Below, in pieces: positions 21,038-34,752 of a DNA stretch of 64,000 bases. The stretch comes from an uncultured Pelagibacteraceae bacterium (GTDB lineage: Bacteria; Pseudomonadota; Alphaproteobacteria; Pelagibacterales; Pelagibacteraceae): contig CACMTO010000005.1 in the NCBI GenBank assembly GCA_902616645.1, positions 1 through 64,000 on the forward strand, in the 5' to 3' direction. Made by a program: the position numbers and the translations under genes. Positions within the stretch are counted from its first letter, which is position 1; each line of letters opens with the position of its first letter. Under the pieces are notes generated by a model, which was not told where the DNA came from, did not search any database, and was given only the letters and a program-made list of their open reading frames with translations.

Positions 21038-22426
21038 ATGAAATTTAGAAAAGAATTTGACAGCATAGGTTCAATAAATGTGCCAGCAGAAAAATATTGG
21101 GGTGCATCAACTCAAAGATCAAAAAAATACTTTGATATAGGTGAATTCTTAGTAAGACCAATATTGGTTAAGTCTATTGCAATAATAAAAAAAGCTGCCG
21201 CAAAAGTTCACTTGAAAGAAAAACAAATTTCATCAAATATATCAATGGCAATTATTAAGGCCTCAAACGAAATAATTTCTGGAAAACTAGATGAACATTT
21301 TCCTCTCAAAGTCTGGCAAACAGGTTCTGGGACACAAACAAATATGAACGTAAATGAGGTGATATCTAATAGAGCTATCGAAATTTTAAGAGGAAAGAAA
21401 GGTTCAAAAAATCCTGTACATCCTAATGATCATGTTAATAAATCACAATCTACTAATGATGTTTTTCCTACTGCGATGCATATAGCTATTGCTCTTGAGA
21501 CAAAAAATAAATTAATTCCATCGTTAGAATTATTAAATAAAGAACTAAAGAGAAAAGTTAATAAATTTAAAAGTATTGTTAAAGTTGGAAGAACTCATCT
21601 TCAAGATGCTACACCGCTGTCTTTAGGTCAAGAATTCTCCGGATATCAATCTCAACTTAATGAATGTATTTCTAGAATTAAAAATGCTTTAAATGAAATT
21701 TATTATTTAGCTCAAGGAGGAACAGCAGTTGGAACCGGAATTAATAGCAAAAAAGGTTTTGATAAAAAGATTATAAAAGAGATTAAAAAGATTACAAAAT
21801 TACCTTTTAAACCCTCCAAAAATAAATTTGCTGCTTTAGCCGCACACGATGAAATTGTGAATTTTTCTGGAACACTAAATACTACAGCAGTATGTTTAAT
21901 GAAAATTGCAAATGATATAAGGTTTTTAGGGTCTGGCCCTAGAGCTGGCTATGGCGAACTTATTTTACCAGCTAATGAACCTGGATCATCAATTATGCCA
22001 GGAAAGGTCAATCCCACTCAATCTGAAGCAGTTACTATGGTTTGTGTAAAGGTAATTGGGAATCACAATGGAATTACTATGGCCGGATCTCATGGTCATT
22101 TCGAACTAAATGTATTCAAACCACTAATTGCTCATAATATTTTACAATCAATAGATTTGTTAGCAGATAGTACTAAAAATTTTGCTCTATATTGTATTAA
22201 AGGTTTGAAAGCTGACAGAGAAAAAATAAGCAAATATTTAAATGACTCTCTTATGCTTGTAACAGCACTAGCCCCACACATTGGATATGATAATGCTGCA
22301 AAAATTGCTAAGAAAGCACATAAAAATAAAACTACCTTGAAAACTGAGGTTTTAAAAACAGGATTAATTAATGAAAAACAATATGATAAAATAGTTGATC
22401 CAAAAAAAATGATTTATCCAGCATAA
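21038..22426 (+). CDS. fumC: Fumarate hydratase class II
   Basis: FumC interconverts fumarate and malate in the TCA cycle without an Fe-S cluster. The order of conserved blocks is as in the family: TGSGTQTNMNVNEVISNRA, HPNDHVNKSQSTNDVFPTA, VGRTHLQDATPLSLGQEFSG and the signature GSSIMPGKVNPTQSEA with the catalytic Ser loop. Length 462 is standard. Its 3' end overlaps the AsmA-like gene on the other strand by 13 bases. Confidence 0.97.
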   Translation: MKFRKEFDSIGSINVPAEKYWGASTQRSKKYFDIGEFLVRPILVKSIAIIKKAAAKVHLKEKQISSNISMAIIKASNEIISGKLDEHFPLKVWQTGSGTQTNMNVNEVISNRAIEILRGKKGSKNPVHPNDHVNKSQSTNDVFPTAMHIAIALETKNKLIPSLELLNKELKRKVNKFKSIVKVGRTHLQDATPLSLGQEFSGYQSQLNECISRIKNALNEIYYLAQGGTAVGTGINSKKGFDKKIIKEIKKITKLPFKPSKNKFAALAAHDEIVNFSGTLNTTAVCLMKIANDIRFLGSGPRAGYGELILPANEPGSSIMPGKVNPTQSEAVTMVCVKVIGNHNGITMAGSHGHFELNVFKPLIAHNILQSIDLLADSTKNFALYCIKGLKADREKISKYLNDSLMLVTALAPHIGYDNAAKIAKKAHKNKTTLKTEVLKTGLINEKQYDKIVDPKKMIYPA

Positions 22427-23910
22427 CTTTTAAAAAAACTACTTATGAAATTCGTAAAAGTGATCCTGTTAAATTCATTTCCCTTCTTTAGATTATAATT
22501 AAAAATAAATTCATCTATATTTTCATTAGATTTTTTATCGATGATAATGTTATCAAAACTTGTTTCATTCTGTGTAAGATTATGAACGAAATCAAACTCT
22601 ATTTCTTTAATCGATTTTCTATAATTTTTATTTACTTGAAATGATCTATAAAAATTATCTATATCAATCATATCTAATTTTACCTTACCAACAATAATAA
22701 TATCATTGTCAATATCACTTATTATACAGTCTTTTAGAGTAATCTTTAAATCGTCTTTCCAAAAAATATTTGAATTAGTAAGGCTAATATATCCTTCTTC
22801 AATACCAATTTTTAAAGATAAGTTATTTAACTCTCTCACATTTACAACATCTTTAACATTTAAGTTTACGTTAACGTTTAAATTTATATTATTAAATAAT
22901 TGTGACTTAATTAAATCATAAAAAATTGAGTCATCATTTAACAAGTTTTTAAAGCTCAATCCTTCATAATTAAAATTAGATGAAAAATAAAAAGGTTTAA
23001 AATCTATAAAACCATTGTAATTATTCTTATTTTTTTTTGAAAAGAAATTTAATGAATTTTTTTTTACTTGATAATTCAACGATGTACTTTTACTGATGAA
23101 TATAATATCTAAAAGCCCTTTCTTTACCTCATTATCATAATCTGTCTCACTATCAATATTTAGTCTTATTTTTTTCGAATTAAAATTTATTAAAATTTTT
23201 TTATTAAATTTATCATTTTTAATTGTAAGTTTGTAAGGAATTTTAAATACTTCATTTTTTGAAACTAAGAGATTTTGAAAATTATTGTAGTCGTAATAGA
23301 ATTCACCGTTCTTTATTTTGTTAATAAATAAAACTTCATTTTCCTCATTCTTAAAAAAAATTTTACTTTGTTTAAAAATTATTTTATTTGAGTTTGGTGG
23401 AGTTTTTAGAAGATTTTCAAAAAAAAATAAATCATTTAAATAAACATTGAAGTCTGTCTTATCAAAAACTAAATCTTTTATATCTATACCATCATTCTCA
23501 AATGAAAAAAATTGACCTATTCCAATAAAAACTTTTAGTGTTTTGCTTGACCCGATTTTTTTTCCATTTCTAACAATTGATAAATTGTTGGAAAAAAAAT
23601 GTGGTTTTGGTAATAACCCATAATTAAGCTGTTCATTGAATTTTACCTTTACACCATAATTTTTATTAATTTGATTCTTTATTTGAGTTTGGATGACATT
23701 TTTATCGTAGAAAGTGGGAATCAAAAAATAAGATAGTGTCAAAATAACAACTGCTCCTATAATCAAAATAAGTCTATTTTCCTTATTAAGTAAAATTTCT
23801 TTATAGTTTGACTTTAAATATTTTATTTTGTTAAAATTTCTTTCTATAAAGTCATTTATATATAAAATTTGTTTTTTAATTTTTTTATTAAATAAATTAA
23901 AATTACTCAT
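22414..23910 (-). CDS. AsmA-like envelope protein
   Basis: A 498-residue protein with a basic cytoplasmic N-terminus of about 45 residues, one membrane helix (LILIIGAVVILTLSYFLIPTF, about 48-68), and a large Asn/Lys-rich beta-prone outer domain. Just after the helix, QIKNQINKNYGVKVKFNEQLNYGLLPKPHFF matches the start of AsmA proteins (inner-membrane anchored, periplasmic; linked to outer-membrane and lipid homeostasis). The rest is divergent, with beta-strand repeats. The family call is moderate. It is divergent from uvrD with 34 bases between and convergent with fumC. Confidence 0.65.
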   Translation of the reverse strand: MSNFNLFNKKIKKQILYINDFIERNFNKIKYLKSNYKEILLNKENRLILIIGAVVILTLSYFLIPTFYDKNVIQTQIKNQINKNYGVKVKFNEQLNYGLLPKPHFFSNNLSIVRNGKKIGSSKTLKVFIGIGQFFSFENDGIDIKDLVFDKTDFNVYLNDLFFFENLLKTPPNSNKIIFKQSKIFFKNEENEVLFINKIKNGEFYYDYNNFQNLLVSKNEVFKIPYKLTIKNDKFNKKILINFNSKKIRLNIDSETDYDNEVKKGLLDIIFISKSTSLNYQVKKNSLNFFSKKNKNNYNGFIDFKPFYFSSNFNYEGLSFKNLLNDDSIFYDLIKSQLFNNINLNVNVNLNVKDVVNVRELNNLSLKIGIEEGYISLTNSNIFWKDDLKITLKDCIISDIDNDIIIVGKVKLDMIDIDNFYRSFQVNKNYRKSIKEIEFDFVHNLTQNETSFDNIIIDKKSNENIDEFIFNYNLKKGNEFNRITFTNFISSFFKSYAG

Positions 23911-23944
23911 AGTAATTAGAACAATTTATAATTAAATATTTCAA

Positions 23945-25974
23945 ATGGTAAACTACGAATATTTAAAAAATTTAAATAAAGCACAGAAAGAGGCTGTGAT
24001 GTATCTTGATGGGCCTCTTCTTATAGTTGCAGGAGCAGGATCTGGAAAAACAAAGGTTCTAACCTCTAGAATCGCAAATATCATTAGAGAGAAAAAAGCA
24101 TATCCTAATCAAATTCTATCAGTAACATTTACAAATAAAGCAGCCAAAGAAATGCAGACTAGAGTAAGTAAATTACTTGGATCTTCAGCAACTAGCTTAT
24201 CCTGGTTAGGCACATTTCACTCTATTTGCGCAAAATTATTAAGAAAGCATGCTCCAGCAGTTGGTTTAAACTCAAATTTTACAATTATAGACACAGATGA
24301 TCAGATCAGACTTATTAAAAATATTTGTAAAGCAGAAAACATTGATATTAAGCAATTGGCCCCAAGATATATATTGGCGATAATAGATAGATGGAAAAAT
24401 AAAGGTTATTATCCTAATGAAGTTAAGATTAATTATAAAGATATATACGAAAAAAATATACTACCTATTTACAAAATCTATCAACAAAAACTAATCGCTC
24501 TTAATTCTTGTGATTTTGGTGACCTAATTCTTCATGTTGTAAAAATTTTTGAAAAAAATGATGATATAAAGAATATTTATTCTAAAAATTTTAAATATAT
24601 TTTAGTAGACGAATATCAAGATACAAATTTTATTCAAAGTAAATGGTTAAAATTATTGTCTGAAAAGAACATGAATATATGTTGTGTTGGAGACGACGAT
24701 CAATCAATTTATAGTTGGAGAGGTGCTGAAATCAAAAATTTTTTAGAATTTGATAGCGTTTATAAGAACACAAAAGTAATTAGGCTTGAAGAAAATTACA
24801 GATCTTCACAAAATATTTTATCTGTTGCATCTAATCTAATTTCAAATAACCAAAACAGAGTTGGAAAAACATTAAAAGCAACTTTGGAGGAAGGAGATTT
24901 AGTAAAACTTAATTGTTTTAAAAACGGCAAAGATGAAGCAACAGGAATTTCTGATGAAATAGAAAATATTAAGAAGAAAATTTCTTTTAATAATATCGCA
25001 ATACTTGTAAGAGCAATATTTCAAACAAGAGAATTTGAGGAAAGATTTTTGAAAATTGGAATTCCTTATAGAATATTAGGAGGAACCAAATTTTATGAGA
25101 GATCTGAAATTAAAGACTGTGTAGCTTACTTAAGACTTATATATCAAAGTAAGGATGATTTATCTTTTGAAAGAATTATTAATAACCCAAAAAGATCTAT
25201 TGGAGATAGTTCAATAAAACAAATACACGAATATGCAAAAAAAAATAATTTTAACTTAGAAAATGCCTCTAGAAAAATGATTGAGGAAAATCTAATTAAA
25301 CCAAAAACTAAAATTGGTCTTACAATTTTTTTAGAACTTTTAGCTAAATGGAGAAATGATTTAAATATAAAAAAAATTAATCATGTTAAACTTTTACAAA
25401 CTGTTTTAGATGAGTCAGGATATTCTTCTATGTTGAAACAAAAAAAAGATATTGAGAGTGATAATAGATTGGAAAATATAAAGGAACTTTTAAGTGCAAT
25501 GAAAGAGTTTGACAATTTGGAAAGTTTTTTAGAACATGTTTCACTAGCCACATCTATCGATCAAGAATGGGATGGTGAAAAAGTTAATATGATGACAATG
25601 CATGCTGCGAAAGGGTTAGAGTTCAAGGCAGTCTTTTTACCTGGATGGGAGGAGGGACTTTTCCCTCACCAAAAATCAATCGAGGAAAAAGGTCAAAGCG
25701 GCTTAGAGGAAGAGAGAAGATTAGCTTATGTCGGGATTACAAGAGCAAAAGAAAAAGCTTACATATCTTTTTCTATGAATAGATTTTATCAGGGCGATTG
25801 GATAGATAGTATGGCATCAAGATTTATAGACGAACTTCCAGAGAAATTCTTAGAAAAAAATTCGTTTTTTAATGAAAGTAAAGATGATGAAGTTGATTTT
25901 GAGTTTAATCAAGACTTTGATCAAGAGGATAATATAAGGAGTCCTGGATGGATTAGATATCAAAAAAGATTAAA

Positions 25975-25978
<4 letters not shown>
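23945..25978 (+). CDS. uvrD: UvrD/PcrA-type DNA helicase
   Basis: A 3'-5' SF1A helicase for mismatch and excision repair. Motif Ia Walker A AGAGSGKTKVLTSRIANI lies near residue 30. VDEYQDTN is motif II, GDDDQSIYSWRGAE motif III, LEENYRS motif IV, and the C-terminal block has MTMHAAKGLEFKAVFLPG (motif V) and LAYVGITRAKEKAY (motif VI). The 677-residue length fits, with a shortened C-terminus. It overlaps pepP by 4 bases. Confidence 0.96.
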
Positions 25979-29682
<3,704 letters not shown>

Positions 29683-29685
29683 TTA

Positions 29686-30528
29686 TTAAAATAAGGATCT
29701 AATTCTATCTAATAATTTATTCTTATTTTCTTTCTGATTTTCGCTCTTTTCTTTTTTAATTAAAGAATAATCTTTATTAAATACCTTATATGATTCCTCA
29801 TACCACTCACTTGATTGGTAATTATATCCAAGAATTTTTGCAAATTTTTTAGACTCATTCTCTAAACCAATCAAGTAATATACCTCAACTAGTCTATGTA
29901 ATGCTTCCTCTATATAAATAGTTGTTTCGTATTTAGTTACCACAGTATTAAGTCTATTTATTGCGGCAATCCATTTTTCTTTTTTAATATAGTGACGTGC
30001 TAAATATATTTCTTTTGCAGCTAAGATATCCTGTATTAATTCTAATTTGTATTTTCCATCTAAAGCATAATCTGAATCTGGATATTTGTTCACGATTAAG
30101 GTAAAAAATTTTTTTGCTTCTATGAGAGGTCTCAAATCTTTTTTTTCATCAATAATGCTGTCATAATAATTCATTGCTAATAAATAATATGCATAATCTA
30201 AATTTTTATATTTTGGATATAATTTGATAAATCTTTTAAGCTCATTAATTGAGTTAGAATAATAGGCTTGAGTCCAATAGGCATAAGCCGCCATAAGGGA
30301 AGATCTCGGAGCCCAATCAGATTGAGGGTATAATAGTTCAGCTTCATTAAATTTTTTTGTAGCATAAAGAACATCTCCTTTTTCCAGAGCAGCTACACCT
30401 GAATTATAAGCCTCTATCATTTGCTCCTCTAAGCTATCTCCTTGAACTTTTGTGATAATCTGCTCATTTTTTTTTGAACAAGAGTAAAATAAAAAAATAA
30501 GTGCAATTATTAAAAAAAACCTAATCAT
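29686..30528 (-). CDS. bamD: Outer membrane assembly lipoprotein BamD
   Basis: BamD is the essential partner of BamA in outer-membrane protein insertion. A lipoprotein signal (MIRFFLIIALIFLFYSCSKK) places the modified Cys at about residue 18. Five TPR-like helix pairs follow, starting YNSGVAALEKGDVLYATKKFNEAELLYP and LMAAYAYWTQAYYSNSINELKRFIKLYP, matching the YfiO/ComL family. The 280-residue length includes a basic C-terminal tail. It is between lpxC and ligA. Confidence 0.93.
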   Translation of the reverse strand: MIRFFLIIALIFLFYSCSKKNEQIITKVQGDSLEEQMIEAYNSGVAALEKGDVLYATKKFNEAELLYPQSDWAPRSSLMAAYAYWTQAYYSNSINELKRFIKLYPKYKNLDYAYYLLAMNYYDSIIDEKKDLRPLIEAKKFFTLIVNKYPDSDYALDGKYKLELIQDILAAKEIYLARHYIKKEKWIAAINRLNTVVTKYETTIYIEEALHRLVEVYYLIGLENESKKFAKILGYNYQSSEWYEESYKVFNKDYSLIKKEKSENQKENKNKLLDRIRSLF

Positions 30529-30569
30529 TTAATTTTTTATTTATCAGTTTTTTTATGAAAACTAAACTA

Positions 30570-31490
30570 TTAAGCTATAGATCTTAGATGACTTCTATTT
30601 AAAATAGTATTAGGGATAACTTTTTCTCCAATTTCAATTACTGAAAAATTATTATTATCACTAAATAATTTTCTAAGTAATTGATTGGTTAAGGAATGTC
30701 CCCCTTGAGAACACTTGATATTTCCAATTATTCTATATCCTGAGAGATATAAATCACCTAAACAGTCTAAGATTTTGTGATTTACAAATTCTTTCTCATT
30801 TCTTAATTTTTCTTTATTTAAAATTTCATTATCTTTCACAACTATTGCATTATCTAAAGAACCACCTAATGCTAAGTTAGATGATCTAAGTTTTTCAATA
30901 TCTTCATATAGACAGAAGGTTCTTGAATTAAATATATCTGTTAAATTTGATTTATACATGTCAACAACATTTCTTTGATTACTAATTAACTCATTTGCAT
31001 ATTTGATTTCAAAATCAACTTCTAAACTAATCTTACTAGGTTTTATGGATATAGTTTTATGTTTCTCTTGATGTTTAACTTCTTTTTCAATTTTAATTAT
31101 CTTAATTGGTACATCGCTAGTTTGTATTCCAACTTTCAAAATTTCTTCTACAAAAATTCTTGCAGATCCGTCTAAAATTGGTACTTCTTTATTGTTAATT
31201 TCAATAAAAGCATTATCAATTCCAAGACCAAAAAGTGCACCCATCAAATGTTCAATTGTTGATACTGAAACACCATTATCATTAGTAATTGTGGTGCAAA
31301 ATGATGCACTACTCACATTATATACATTTGGTATTACAATATTATTCTTATTTATATCGACTCTTTTAAAATAAATTCCTGTGTTTGGTTTAGCAGGATT
31401 TAAAGTCATTGAAACTTTTTTACCAGAATGAAGGCCTATACCATCGAACTTAATACTTTTTTTAATAGTGTTTTGACTTAATCTTGACAT
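30570..31490 (-). CDS. lpxC: UDP-3-O-acyl-N-acetylglucosamine deacetylase
   Basis: LpxC catalyses the committed step of lipid A synthesis and uses zinc. The zinc and catalytic residues show as STIEHLMGALFGLGIDNA, then HKILDCLGDLYLSGY with the HxxxD pair, then SQGGHSLTNQLLRKLF with the catalytic His. Length 306 is standard. It sits downstream of the dcw genes, in the place it has in many proteobacteria after ftsZ, although ftsZ itself has moved here. It shows the organism makes LPS-type lipid A. Confidence 0.97.
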   Translation of the reverse strand: MSRLSQNTIKKSIKFDGIGLHSGKKVSMTLNPAKPNTGIYFKRVDINKNNIVIPNVYNVSSASFCTTITNDNGVSVSTIEHLMGALFGLGIDNAFIEINNKEVPILDGSARIFVEEILKVGIQTSDVPIKIIKIEKEVKHQEKHKTISIKPSKISLEVDFEIKYANELISNQRNVVDMYKSNLTDIFNSRTFCLYEDIEKLRSSNLALGGSLDNAIVVKDNEILNKEKLRNEKEFVNHKILDCLGDLYLSGYRIIGNIKCSQGGHSLTNQLLRKLFSDNNNFSVIEIGEKVIPNTILNRSHLRSIA

Positions 31491-31554
31491 AGTGAAAGAT
31501 GTAATAGAAATTTCAAAATATTAAAAACAACAAATGTTACGAGAAAATACAATC

Positions 31555-32256
31555 TCAGCTTAATAAATTAAAAAATTTTTCAAAAAAACCTTGTTTTTTC
31601 TTACTTTTAAGGGTCAAAACTACCTCATTTGGATTAAGACCATCTTTTAATTTTTGAGCCATTAAGAAAAAATCTTTCTCATTTTCATCTAAAAATTTTT
31701 TTATATAACTTACACAAAAAATTTGATTAAGAGATATTTGATACTTTTTTAAAATTTTTTCTAGTTCAATTATGAAATTATTTCCTAGGCAAATAAATTT
31801 TACATCAATTGAAAATTGATTACCATTTAAATTATGAGGTAAATTTGAAAAGTTTTGATTATCAATTTTATAATTATCAACCAACATGTGAATTATTTTT
31901 TGATTATTAAAAGTTTTTTTCGTGCAATCTTTTGCTTCATTAAGTAGAAAATTTAAATTCTCTCTGATAACCATACTTTCAAAATTGTTTTTTTTTACCG
32001 ATATTCGAAATATCAAAAAAATATCTAAATCTATCAAAATAGAAATTTTCTCAACAAATTTTTTTAACAATTTTTCAATCTTAAAAATATTTTCATTAAT
32101 GAAATAGTCTATCTCTTCTAACGGTAATTTACTAAATTCTTTTTTAAGTATTAGTTCCTTTAAATAAATTCTTTTTTGTGAACTTGTATAAACTGAAATA
32201 ACCAATTTTTTTTTATTTATTAAAAGATATGTATTATGATCTAAATTATTTTCCAT
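31555..32256 (-). CDS. FtsA-like protein, reduced, without the 2A/2B actin subdomains
   Basis: A 233-residue protein in the place of ftsA, overlapping ftsQ by 11 bases. It can be laid along the first half of FtsA: strand pattern TYLLINKKKLVISVY, a helical block of about 60 residues, IIHMLVDNYKIDNQNFSNLPHNLNG (compare E. coli VLHVIPQEYAIDYQEG..NPVGLSG), and a matching VKFICLGNNFIIELEKILKKYQISLNQIFC (compare [30 protein letters not shown]). It then jumps directly to a basic, amphipathic end KKKQGFFEKFFNLLS like the FtsA membrane-targeting helix. The DIGGGT and later ATPase subdomains 2A and 2B are absent. Alignment is by eye, and the N-terminal nucleotide loop is also not conserved. Confidence 0.6.
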   Translation of the reverse strand: MENNLDHNTYLLINKKKLVISVYTSSQKRIYLKELILKKEFSKLPLEEIDYFINENIFKIEKLLKKFVEKISILIDLDIFLIFRISVKKNNFESMVIRENLNFLLNEAKDCTKKTFNNQKIIHMLVDNYKIDNQNFSNLPHNLNGNQFSIDVKFICLGNNFIIELEKILKKYQISLNQIFCVSYIKKFLDENEKDFFLMAQKLKDGLNPNEVVLTLKSKKKQGFFEKFFNLLS

Positions 32257-32920
32257 TTATAATAATTTGGTTCGATTGTCGTAAATCTATTTCTTTAATA
32301 TTTTTAAATTCTTCTTTTCTTAATACAGATTTATATAATTCTAATGCTTTTTTTACCCCTTGTTTTGGCAATTTAATTATAATTCCAGAATTTGTTTCCA
32401 CATCCCATCTTCCTGAATTAAAAAAAAATAAATTTTTCAATTCAAAATAATTTAACTTACTTTCATCAATTATTTTCTTAAGCTCAAAAAATTCTTTAAT
32501 TTCAAATTTACCGAAAATAAATGGTATATTTTTTCCACCTATGTCAACTTTTATAACCTTTCCATTTGATCCTAAATAAAAAGTATCATCAATATTTTTA
32601 ACTTGAGCTAAAATTTTTGTTTTTGTTATATTTATTTTCAATGTAGAAGGATAAATTTTGAAAATCGAGTATTTTTCAATTAAATTATTTGCACCTAAAA
32701 TTTCAATTATTTCAATTTTATTAAGAAAAAGGAGATTATCAAATTTTAAAAAATCTAAGTTTTTTCTTAATTCTAAATTCTCATTATCACTTAAACCTGA
32801 AATATAGATTTGTTTTATTTTTGGATAATCAAAATCATTAAAGTTTTTGTTATTTATACTTCCTATTAAGAGAAATAAAAAAATATATAAAAAAATTTTT
32901 TTATTTATTTTTTGAGGCAT
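32246..32920 (-). CDS. ftsQ: Cell division protein FtsQ
   Basis: FtsQ bridges early and late divisome proteins and binds FtsB/FtsL. A short N-terminus and one membrane helix (IFLYIFLFLLIGSI) are followed by a POTRA domain beginning KQIYISGLSDNENLELRKNLDFL and a beta domain with the FIFGKFEIKEFF and RWDVETNSGIIIKLPKQGVKKAL segments that match FtsQ. At 224 residues it is a short form with almost no cytoplasmic tail. It overlaps ddl by 20 bases and the FtsA-like gene by 11. Confidence 0.88.
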   Translation of the reverse strand: MPQKINKKIFLYIFLFLLIGSINNKNFNDFDYPKIKQIYISGLSDNENLELRKNLDFLKFDNLLFLNKIEIIEILGANNLIEKYSIFKIYPSTLKINITKTKILAQVKNIDDTFYLGSNGKVIKVDIGGKNIPFIFGKFEIKEFFELKKIIDESKLNYFELKNLFFFNSGRWDVETNSGIIIKLPKQGVKKALELYKSVLRKEEFKNIKEIDLRQSNQIIINGK

Positions 32921-33812
32921 CCTTAATGATTAATTCTAATAATTTAATAAAACTTATCCCGTGAAAATTAGCAATCTCTGGTACCAATGAAAGGCTTGTC
33001 ATACCTGGTTGAGTATTAATTTCCAGAAGATAGAATTTTCCTTTATAGTATTTAAAATCTGACCTAGTCACACCTCTGCACCCAATTAAGTTATGTGCCT
33101 TAAATGCCAAACTCATAATTTTATCATATTTAATTTTTGGAATTTCAACTGGAATAATATGTTTTGTCTTAGCTTTTGAATTATATTTTGCTTCGTAATC
33201 ATAAAACTGTCTTTGCGGTTTTAGTTCAATTGCACCAAGTTTCTTTGATCCGATAATTGCTGCTTGGATTTCTCTCCCAGGGATGAATTGTTCTATTAAA
33301 ATTTTTCTATAATTTTTCAATTTTTTTAAATTATTAAAGATATTTTTTTTGGAGCAAATAAAAACATTTACACTTGATCCTTCATTAATTGGCTTGATGA
33401 CCACGGGAAATTTTAATCTTTTTTCGATTGAACTAATCAAGTCAATTTTAGATTTGTTAAAAAAATATAAAATATATTTAGGGGTTAATATATTATTCTT
33501 AATGAAAATTTTTTTTGATAATTCTTTATCCATTGCTATCGCTGAAGCAATAACACCTGAGTGAGTATAGGGTACTTTTGTAGTTTCTAAAATTGATTGA
33601 ATATACCCATCCTCCCCAAATTGTCCGTGTAAAGCGTTAAAAATGATATTTGGTTTAAAGACTTTTATCTTATCTAGAAATTTGGAATTTGGTTCACAAA
33701 TATTAACTTTATATCCATTCTTTTTTAATTCTTTAGCTACTTGTTTACCCGTATCAAGGCTGATAGCTCGTTCTTTTGATATCCCTCCAGAAATTATTAA
33801 TATTTTTTTCAA
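32901..33812 (-). CDS. ddl: D-alanine--D-alanine ligase
   Basis: Makes the D-Ala-D-Ala dipeptide for peptidoglycan. An ATP-grasp enzyme: ILIISGGISKERAISLDTGK at the N-terminus, FNALHGQFGEDGYIQSILE (substrate Glu and Ser loop), FPVVIKPINEGSSVNVFIC for ATP binding and VTRSDFKYYKGKFYLLEINTQPGMTSLSL for Mg2+ binding. At 303 residues it matches the DdlB form found in dcw clusters. It is 1 base from murB and overlaps ftsQ. Confidence 0.96.
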   Translation of the reverse strand: MKKILIISGGISKERAISLDTGKQVAKELKKNGYKVNICEPNSKFLDKIKVFKPNIIFNALHGQFGEDGYIQSILETTKVPYTHSGVIASAIAMDKELSKKIFIKNNILTPKYILYFFNKSKIDLISSIEKRLKFPVVIKPINEGSSVNVFICSKKNIFNNLKKLKNYRKILIEQFIPGREIQAAIIGSKKLGAIELKPQRQFYDYEAKYNSKAKTKHIIPVEIPKIKYDKIMSLAFKAHNLIGCRGVTRSDFKYYKGKFYLLEINTQPGMTSLSLVPEIANFHGISFIKLLELIIKDASKNK

Positions 33813-33813
33813 T

Positions 33814-34752
33814 TTATTTTAAAATTTTAATTTCTTTTTCTAAATTTATTCCAGTTTTCTCTAAAACCTTTTTAGTTACAAAATCAATTAATTTTGACAT
33901 ATCTTCAAATGATGCATTCCCATTATTAACAAAAAAATTGCAATGCTTTTGTGAAATAGACGCATCACCAAATTTCAGGTCTAATGGCACTGATTCTTTT
34001 ATTAGTTCCCAAACTTTTTTATTTGTTTGATATATTGGATTTTTAAATGTACTACCGCTAGTCTTTATCATGGTTGGTTGATTCATTTCTTTTTTTATTC
34101 TCAATTTTTTTACCTCTTGACTTATTGTTTTTGCATCTGTTTTTTTCCCTTTAAAAGAAGCGCTTAAAAATATTAAATCCTCAGACAAATTACTTGTTCT
34201 ATAATCGAAATTAATTTTATCTCGTGGAATGGTAATAACGTTACCAAATTTATCTATAGCCTGGATGGATAATAAAATATCTTTAAATTCTTTCTCAAAA
34301 CAACCAGCATTCATTCTTATTCCACCGCCAATTGTACCTGGTATACAAGATAAAAATTCAAATTCACTTAAATCATTTTGTAATGCAAAATCTGACAAAG
34401 ATTTATCTAAAACACCACTTCCTGCTATCAAAACATCTTTACCTAAAAGGGAAATATTTTTGAAATTTTTACCAAGTTTAATTACAATTCCATCAAACAT
34501 TTTATCAGTAATTAAAGTATTTGAACCTGCTCCAAGAATGAATATTTTTTCTTGGTTTTGCAATGTTTTTAAAAACCTTACCAATTCTTTTAAATCATCT
34601 GCTGTATAAAAAACCTTTGATGTTCCTCCAATATTAAACCAGTTTCTTTTTTTAAGATTGTATTCAAATTGAACTTTATCTCCAAATTCTTTTAATATTT
34701 TTTTTAATTTTTTTGTTTCCATTACATTAGCTGTGGTAGTTTTGCCATCCAA
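33814..34752 (-). CDS. murB: UDP-N-acetylenolpyruvoylglucosamine reductase
   Basis: MurB reduces the enolpyruvyl group of UDP-GlcNAc-enolpyruvate using NADPH and FAD. KRNWFNIGGTSKVFYTADD begins the FAD domain, FILGAGSNTLI binds the flavin, FLSCIPGTIGGGIRMNAGCF is the MurB signature and FDYRTSNL carries substrate contacts. The C-terminal TSGSTFKNP has the catalytic Ser and the last block has the conserved Glu. Type II-like length of 312. It overlaps murC by 31 bases; the chosen start may be a few codons too early. Confidence 0.96.
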   Translation of the reverse strand: MDGKTTTANVMETKKLKKILKEFGDKVQFEYNLKKRNWFNIGGTSKVFYTADDLKELVRFLKTLQNQEKIFILGAGSNTLITDKMFDGIVIKLGKNFKNISLLGKDVLIAGSGVLDKSLSDFALQNDLSEFEFLSCIPGTIGGGIRMNAGCFEKEFKDILLSIQAIDKFGNVITIPRDKINFDYRTSNLSEDLIFLSASFKGKKTDAKTISQEVKKLRIKKEMNQPTMIKTSGSTFKNPIYQTNKKVWELIKESVPLDLKFGDASISQKHCNFFVNNGNASFEDMSKLIDFVTKKVLEKTGINLEKEIKILK

